Source: Chromera velia
Lineage: Eukaryota > Sar > Chromeraceae
NCBI GenBank assembly: GCA_018398765.1
Contig: JAHBMJ010003470.1
Location: forward strand, 1 to 10,584
Direction: 5' to 3'
Length of the DNA: 10,584 nucleotides
Below, piece after piece: positions 6,956 to 10,584 of this stretch. Numbering within the stretch: the first letter of the stretch is position 1; each line of letters starts with the position of its first letter. A program made the translations under genes and the position numbers. The notes beneath the pieces were generated by a model. That model was given only the letters and a program-made list of their open reading frames with translations, had not been told where the DNA came from and did no database searches.

Positions 6956-8717
6956 ATGCTGTCCTGCAAGCTCGACAATCTCCTGTCCTCTCTAAAAGAG
7001 TACGATGCGACGGCCCATCAGTTGGAGAGAAAAGTTTGTGCCCTGGCATCGAAAGTCTCGCGAAGACCCCTGAACAACAGCGTCCCGACGGACCCACGCT
7101 GGGACGATGAGGGTTTCGATACGTGGGCCGAAAGTTCGCGCCTGCAGTTCTTGAGGGTCGACTTTATCCGCTCCCTCCACGTGACACGGAAACGATTCCC
7201 CGCAGCACAGAACGTCCCCCTACATGCCATGCACGTAGGCGCCCCTCCAGCTGATGTGCAGATCTTTCTCTGTCTGCACGTATGGCTCGGTGGCGACGAC
7301 CATCCGGACCCTGGGGGGCACCATCTGGCGGATCTCGTAACTTATCTTGACAATGCAAAAGCAGGTGACGCAGATCTGGTACTTTTCAGCTTTTCTGCGT
7401 TTCCACATCGTGGGTGGACTGCTGAGCCAGGAAAGTATGTGAAACCTGATTCAGGAGTTCAGGGTAGCAAGAAACGGGGAGATAGGTGGTATGACGATCG
7501 GACAGACGCCCAACTGGAGCAGAAGAAAAGAGCCGAGTCGGAGTGGCACCGTCTGACGATGTACTCCCCCATTCAGGTGATTGTCCTCCACAGAATTCCT
7601 GAAGGGGCAGCGAGGACAGAACCTCTGCAGAGCAGAGCGTGGCTAAGAATGGAATTGACCCTCTCAACATATTGCCAGAGAGTTGTGAATGCCAACGATC
7701 CAGAAGTGAAGGCTCTCGCACAACCAGATGCTTTGAACGATCCTATCGGGAAGATTCGGAAGGACATAGAAGAAGGGATTTTGAAGGATGATTCAAAGAG
7801 GGTGGAGACAGAGATTTTTCCAACGTTTCGAAAATCGCTGAGGTCTCTGACTCTTGTGATCGAAGATTCGGTTGGCTTTGCTGCTTTCTGCAACGCTGCA
7901 GGCTTGCTTGGCTTCGCGTTTCTTTCCTTCGCGAATGGGTAGGCACGAACAAATCGGACAGAAAACATCGTCTCTTTCCGCGCAGACAGGACCTCTCGAG
8001 GAGTTCATTCTTTGTTGGAAGCCCTCCAAGTGGGAAAAGAAGGTTTGTGATCTCCCACGGTTGGGCCACAGAGCACCACCCAAGCCCCAGTGGAAAGAAA
8101 ATCCAACTAATTGTCGATGCAGTCAATGCAGCAGGTGCGTCTGCAGATGACGGTGTCTTTTTTGACTACTCGTCTCTCTTTCAGAAGTCCAGACCGGTTC
8201 CCTGGGGCAAAGAGAGAGGACCGCAGAGGAGATGAGGTTGTTCTCCGTCGCACTCTGGGGTATGACCCGTCTCTACTCCTTTTCAGGTAATGAAGTCATT
8301 GTCCTCCCACAGATGGAGACTTATGAACAGTTTCCTTCGTTTTTCCCCCCAGACATTTCCTCGACTATTCTGAAAGAGTGGCCGGTCTGCCGAGAAGATG
8401 CTGGGTGCAAGAAGAGCCCAGAGTGGGGTTGAATTAATGAGGTTCCTTACCAAAAGAGAGGGTGGTGCACTGCAGAATTTGCCTGTGCAAATAAAGCAGG
8501 CATCATCTGTAATAAAAGGGACCTTCATGTGCAGGAGGTTCTCAACTCACGTCGGTGGCCGCAGTCCGTCAGTGACTACGCAGACATGATGAAGGGGGGA
8601 GACATCGAGTTCACTTCAAAAGGGGATAGGGAGTACGTGACGTATATTTTTTTCAAGATGGCTTTTGATCCTCGGAAAGCTGCAAAAGAAGTAAACTTGA
8701 ATTCTGAAACATCGTAA
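6956..8717 (+). CDS. Unknown protein with two tandem HET/TIR-reminiscent domains; second copy interrupted
   Basis: The start is ATG 6956 (G at -3, in-frame TGA upstream). Exon 1 (6956-7938) encodes 327 residues, then a 47-nt intron (7939-7985, GTAGGC to GCGCAG) joins exon 2 in correct phase. Copy 1 (about 103-305) shows HVWLGGDDHPDPGG, DLVLFSFSAFPHRG, RTDAQLEQ, LTMYS, VIVL and SRAWLRME. Copy 2 shows FVISHGWATEHHPSPSG, DDGVFFDYSSLFQ, RTAEEMRLFSVALWGMTRLYS, NEVIVLPQM, YQKRGWCTAEF and IEFTSKGDREYVTYIFFKM. The order SHxW, FFDYxSLxQ, RT..E..F..AL..M..LYS, VxVL, Y..RGWC..E is one I associate with chromerid and dinoflagellate hypothetical proteins. It loosely parallels fungal HET domains (D..CINQ, M..IY, RGWTLQE). 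Copy 2 needs a frame change between 8184 and 8217, and a TGA at 8430-8432 must be spliced out or the gene is broken. Function is unknown; reading to the TAA at 8715-8717 is inferred. Confidence 0.7.
7871..7933 (+). other. Hydrophobic segment at the end of exon 1
   Basis: Residues about 306-326 (VGFAAFCNAAGLLGFAFLSF plus A) form a 21-residue uncharged stretch between the two domain copies, long enough to cross a membrane. It lies directly before the predicted donor at 7939. It could therefore be a real inter-domain segment or intron sequence retained because an earlier donor is used. Confidence 0.35.
8184..8217 (+). other. Frame change inside domain copy 2
   Basis: FFDYSSLFQK is read in the frame starting at 8047. 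The next conserved block, RTAEEMRLFSVALWGMTRLYS, begins at 8217 in the frame one base earlier. One base is therefore missing, or a very short intron or ribosomal frameshift is needed. A GGGG run at 8204-8207 is a likely site for a lost base. No intron of normal size fits, since only about 34 nt separate the two blocks. Confidence 0.65.
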
Positions 8718-8906
8718 ATCACTTTGAACGGATTCGAATAATTTCATTTATGTCTAGATTTATGTATAGCTAGCTAGGACTGTAAGTTTATAAAAAAGAT
8801 ACGTTTTAAAATTCATTTTCCAATGATAAATTGAATTAATTAATTGATATGATATGATGATGATATGTTGACCAAATCTAGCAGCTATGGTGTATAAATG
8901 ATAAAA

Positions 8907-8959
8907 GCCTATTAAAAGCCCTCCAAGGGACCAAGTCTTAAAAGACGGCCTATTAAAAG
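8907..8959. repeat. 12-nt direct repeat pair
   Basis: GCCTATTAAAAG occurs at 8907-8918 and 8948-8959, 41 bp apart and identical. No open reading frame lies between them. They may be traces of an old insertion. Confidence 0.75.
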
Positions 8960-9024
8960 ATGTTCTCAGAATAGTGAATTAGTGTATAAAGTAAGTTATT
9001 ATATACTAATAAATGAACGAGATA

Positions 9025-9042
9025 CACCCAACCTGTTGGGTG
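9025..9042. repeat. 8-bp inverted repeat with 2-nt loop
   Basis: CACCCAAC, CT, GTTGGGTG: all eight pairs match. It lies about 310 nt after the tandem-domain gene's stop, shortly after AATAAA. No U-tract follows, so a bacterial-type terminator is not implied. It could be an RNA hairpin or a protein-binding palindrome. Confidence 0.7.
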
Positions 9043-9196
9043 AGTGCCTCGGGGAGCCACTTAGGGGGTAGGCGAATTTAATCGATGCACACCATCAGGA
9101 GCTTTGGCATGTCTTGCATGCTCGGACGAGTGGCGGGGGCCATGGTAACGCGCGCAAAATATGCTTTTCAGGACCGTGCGCATGTTCACACATACA

Positions 9197-9284
9197 GCTC
9201 CATACGAGTTACTTGAGGGGCACATATCATATAAACTAAATATCATGCGATCGCGGCTCTGTGCGAGTTGCTTGAGGGGCATAT
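9197..9284. repeat. Imperfect direct repeat, about 28 nt, 59 bp apart
   Basis: GCTC, four variable bases, then CGAGTTRCTTGAGGGGC is present at 9197-9221 and 9256-9280, followed by a similar AT-rich tail. The 17-nt core differs at one position only. Two diverged copies next to each other suggest an ancient tandem duplication or a fragment of a repetitive element. Confidence 0.75.
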
Positions 9285-9331
9285 TTTGGAATTTGGGTGA
9301 CACCGACCGACCATGACAGAGACAGAACCAA

Positions 9332-9343
9332 CCCCCCCCCCCC
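9332..9343. repeat. C12 homopolymer
   Basis: Twelve consecutive C residues in intergenic DNA. The run length should be treated as uncertain because such runs are prone to sequencing error. Confidence 0.9.
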
Positions 9344-9983
9344 TCAAAATAAAAAAATGCATTATGCGAGTGCGTACGATCTCAGGGCCTCTCAGTTGAT
9401 CTCAGCAGAGCTGAGCTGCCTCCTGAAGCGATATTAACTTTTATATATATAAGAGCTAGTATGCTATATATGCTATAAGTTGTATGCATCTATATCTATG
9501 CATATAACAGAATATTCATAAATCTAATTATGAATCTAGGTACTATCTAAGATATAAATAAAACATATAGCATGATATTAGCACCAAATGTTCAAAAGTT
9601 TTTTTAGATGATTAACTTGTGAATTTAAGTTCAGATTCAAAGCTTTTTTTGCATATTTAAGGCTGTATCAAGACATTCTCATATGCACTGCTGCATGAAA
9701 TAGTGACGGTCATAATTGAAGTCACGGTGAAGTGATTGCAACTGATTCGTCGAGAGCCTGATTAGTAACTAAATTTGCAAGAAGTAGCAAGAAGAACGGT
9801 ATACGCACTACGATCACACTGCCAGTGTGTCGCAGTGGCTGTGCTGCGAAGATACAGAGTGTGTTTTTTTGGCAGCAGATCGTGGTTAATTGTGGTGGGT
9901 ACCATTGTTTATAAGCACTTCGTACAGGCACCCGCATGCAGGCAGGTCACAGCTTTTCGGATTGCCGGAGCAGCCTGTGGGTT

Positions 9984-10584
9984 TCAAAGAAAGTCGAGGT
10001 CGCCATTCTCTAATCCGAACTCCCGAATCATTGCATCGTCGTCAGCAAACAGACCCCCCCCTCTCCCTGCTCTCCCAACCTGCATCCCTGGCCCTGGCAT
10101 CATCGGCATCCCCCCAAGCATCTGCTGCATGACCACCTGCTGTTGCTGTGGCTGCGGTTGTTGCTGCAGTAGCTGTTGAAACCTCAGTTCTTGCTGCTGC
10201 ACTCCGTGCATCACTTGCGGTGCATAAAATTCCTGCACCTGGGGCTGCGCCGGCTGGAAAGGGAATCCAGGAACTCCAACTCCCCCTACAGCACCCCCTT
10301 GCACATTTCCACCTGCTAGCAAGGGATTCTGCTGGTTGATCAATCGATCGTACGCTTCTCGCTGTTGGGCCATTATTCGATCGATCACATCCTCCACCCC
10401 ACCTCCAGGATAAGGGTCTGCACCTCTGAGATGACCCCTGAGAGGGCCCACAAGGGCTTCTCCTTGGAGGTCTAGTATGTATCTGCCCCCCCCACCAACC
10501 TCCACTCTCCTCCTGTCAGCCTCATTGTCCTCAGGCACCTGCACTTCTGGAGCGCAGGGTTGGTGGTCGTCCCCGGGTCTCTCT
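9984..10584 (-). CDS. C-terminal part of an unknown Gln/Gly/Pro-rich protein (5' end beyond the window)
   Basis: An open frame enters at the right edge (first full codon at 10583) and runs 199 residues to a TGA at 9986-9984. No ATG is needed inside the window because the frame is still open at the edge. The order is an acidic/basic stretch (PEDNEADRRRVEV), a Gly run, a segment that looks folded (YILDLQGEALVGPL, then GGGVEDVIDRIMAQQREAYD), a Gly/Val/Pro-rich linker, a Gln-rich tract (FQQLLQQQPQPQQQQ), a Met/Gly/Pro stretch, and an acidic C-terminus (MIREFGLENGDLDFL). The ordered-looking helix amid disordered tracts suggests a scaffold or RNA/protein-binding protein, but I recognise no family. 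It converges on the tandem-domain gene. Upstream exons cannot be seen. Confidence 0.7.
   Translation of the reverse strand, partial: ERPGDDHQPCAPEVQVPEDNEADRRRVEVGGGGRYILDLQGEALVGPLRGHLRGADPYPGGGVEDVIDRIMAQQREAYDRLINQQNPLLAGGNVQGGAVGGVGVPGFPFQPAQPQVQEFYAPQVMHGVQQQELRFQQLLQQQPQPQQQQVVMQQMLGGMPMMPGPGMQVGRAGRGGGLFADDDAMIREFGLENGDLDFL

Larger units (their letters stand above)
8718..9983. other. AT-rich intergenic region between convergent genes
   Basis: No ORF with recognisable content lies between the end of the tandem-domain gene and the end of the right-edge gene. The region is AT-rich, with TA-dinucleotide clusters (9440-9500), a C12 run, several short direct repeats and an 8-bp hairpin. An AATAAA at 9008-9013 is the only poly(A)-like hexamer I saw downstream of the plus-strand gene, about 290 nt past its stop. 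The clustered short repeats could be remnants of decayed mobile DNA, but no ends or transposase were found. Confidence 0.6.

Noticed and set aside
6715-7110. Plus-strand ORF starting upstream of the tandem-domain gene
   Set aside because: It overlaps exon 1 in another frame and shows no domain motif. The frame from 6956 carries the conserved blocks.
9025-9042. Rho-independent terminator
   Set aside because: The hairpin is perfect but no T-run follows, and the surrounding genes are clearly eukaryotic with introns.

Overview
The window looks like nuclear DNA of a protist, most likely an alveolate alga of the chromerid or dinoflagellate-relative type. One large gene is split by seven GT-AG introns of roughly 220-380 nt. 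Exons are GC-balanced and intergenic DNA is AT-rich with simple repeats. The second large gene carries motifs that I associate, from memory, with lineage-expanded hypothetical proteins of chromerids and dinoflagellates. No bacterial operon signals, CRISPR array, rRNA or tRNA were found. The taxonomic placement is inference.

Layout, left to right. At 1-69 (minus) there may be the first 23 codons of a gene running off the left edge. From 70 to 1824 there is no convincing gene; the stretch holds a small GC island, a 21-bp tandem repeat and an (AT)n tract. From 6214 down to 1825 (minus) lies a complete eight-exon gene for eukaryotic-type glycyl-tRNA synthetase, 698 residues after allowance for one extra base in exon 2. 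From 6215 to 6955 is a divergent intergenic region with a strongly GC-rich core and three TGCATGC elements. From 6956 to 8717 (plus) is a gene of unknown function with two tandem copies of a HET/TIR-reminiscent domain. Its first copy is a clean ORF and its second copy is interrupted by frame changes. From 8718 to 9983 is AT-rich DNA with short direct repeats and no gene. At the right edge (minus, 9984 to beyond 10584) is the C-terminal 199 residues of a Gln/Gly/Pro-rich protein.

The genes do not form an evident pathway. GlyRS is a housekeeping translation enzyme. The tandem-domain gene shares its upstream region head-to-head with GlyRS and is the most novel-looking item. GlyRS itself carries three oddities: a +1 frame break in a G-run, a short hydrophobic, arginine-flanked C-terminus that resembles a tail anchor, and a basic in-frame leader without ATG upstream of the start.
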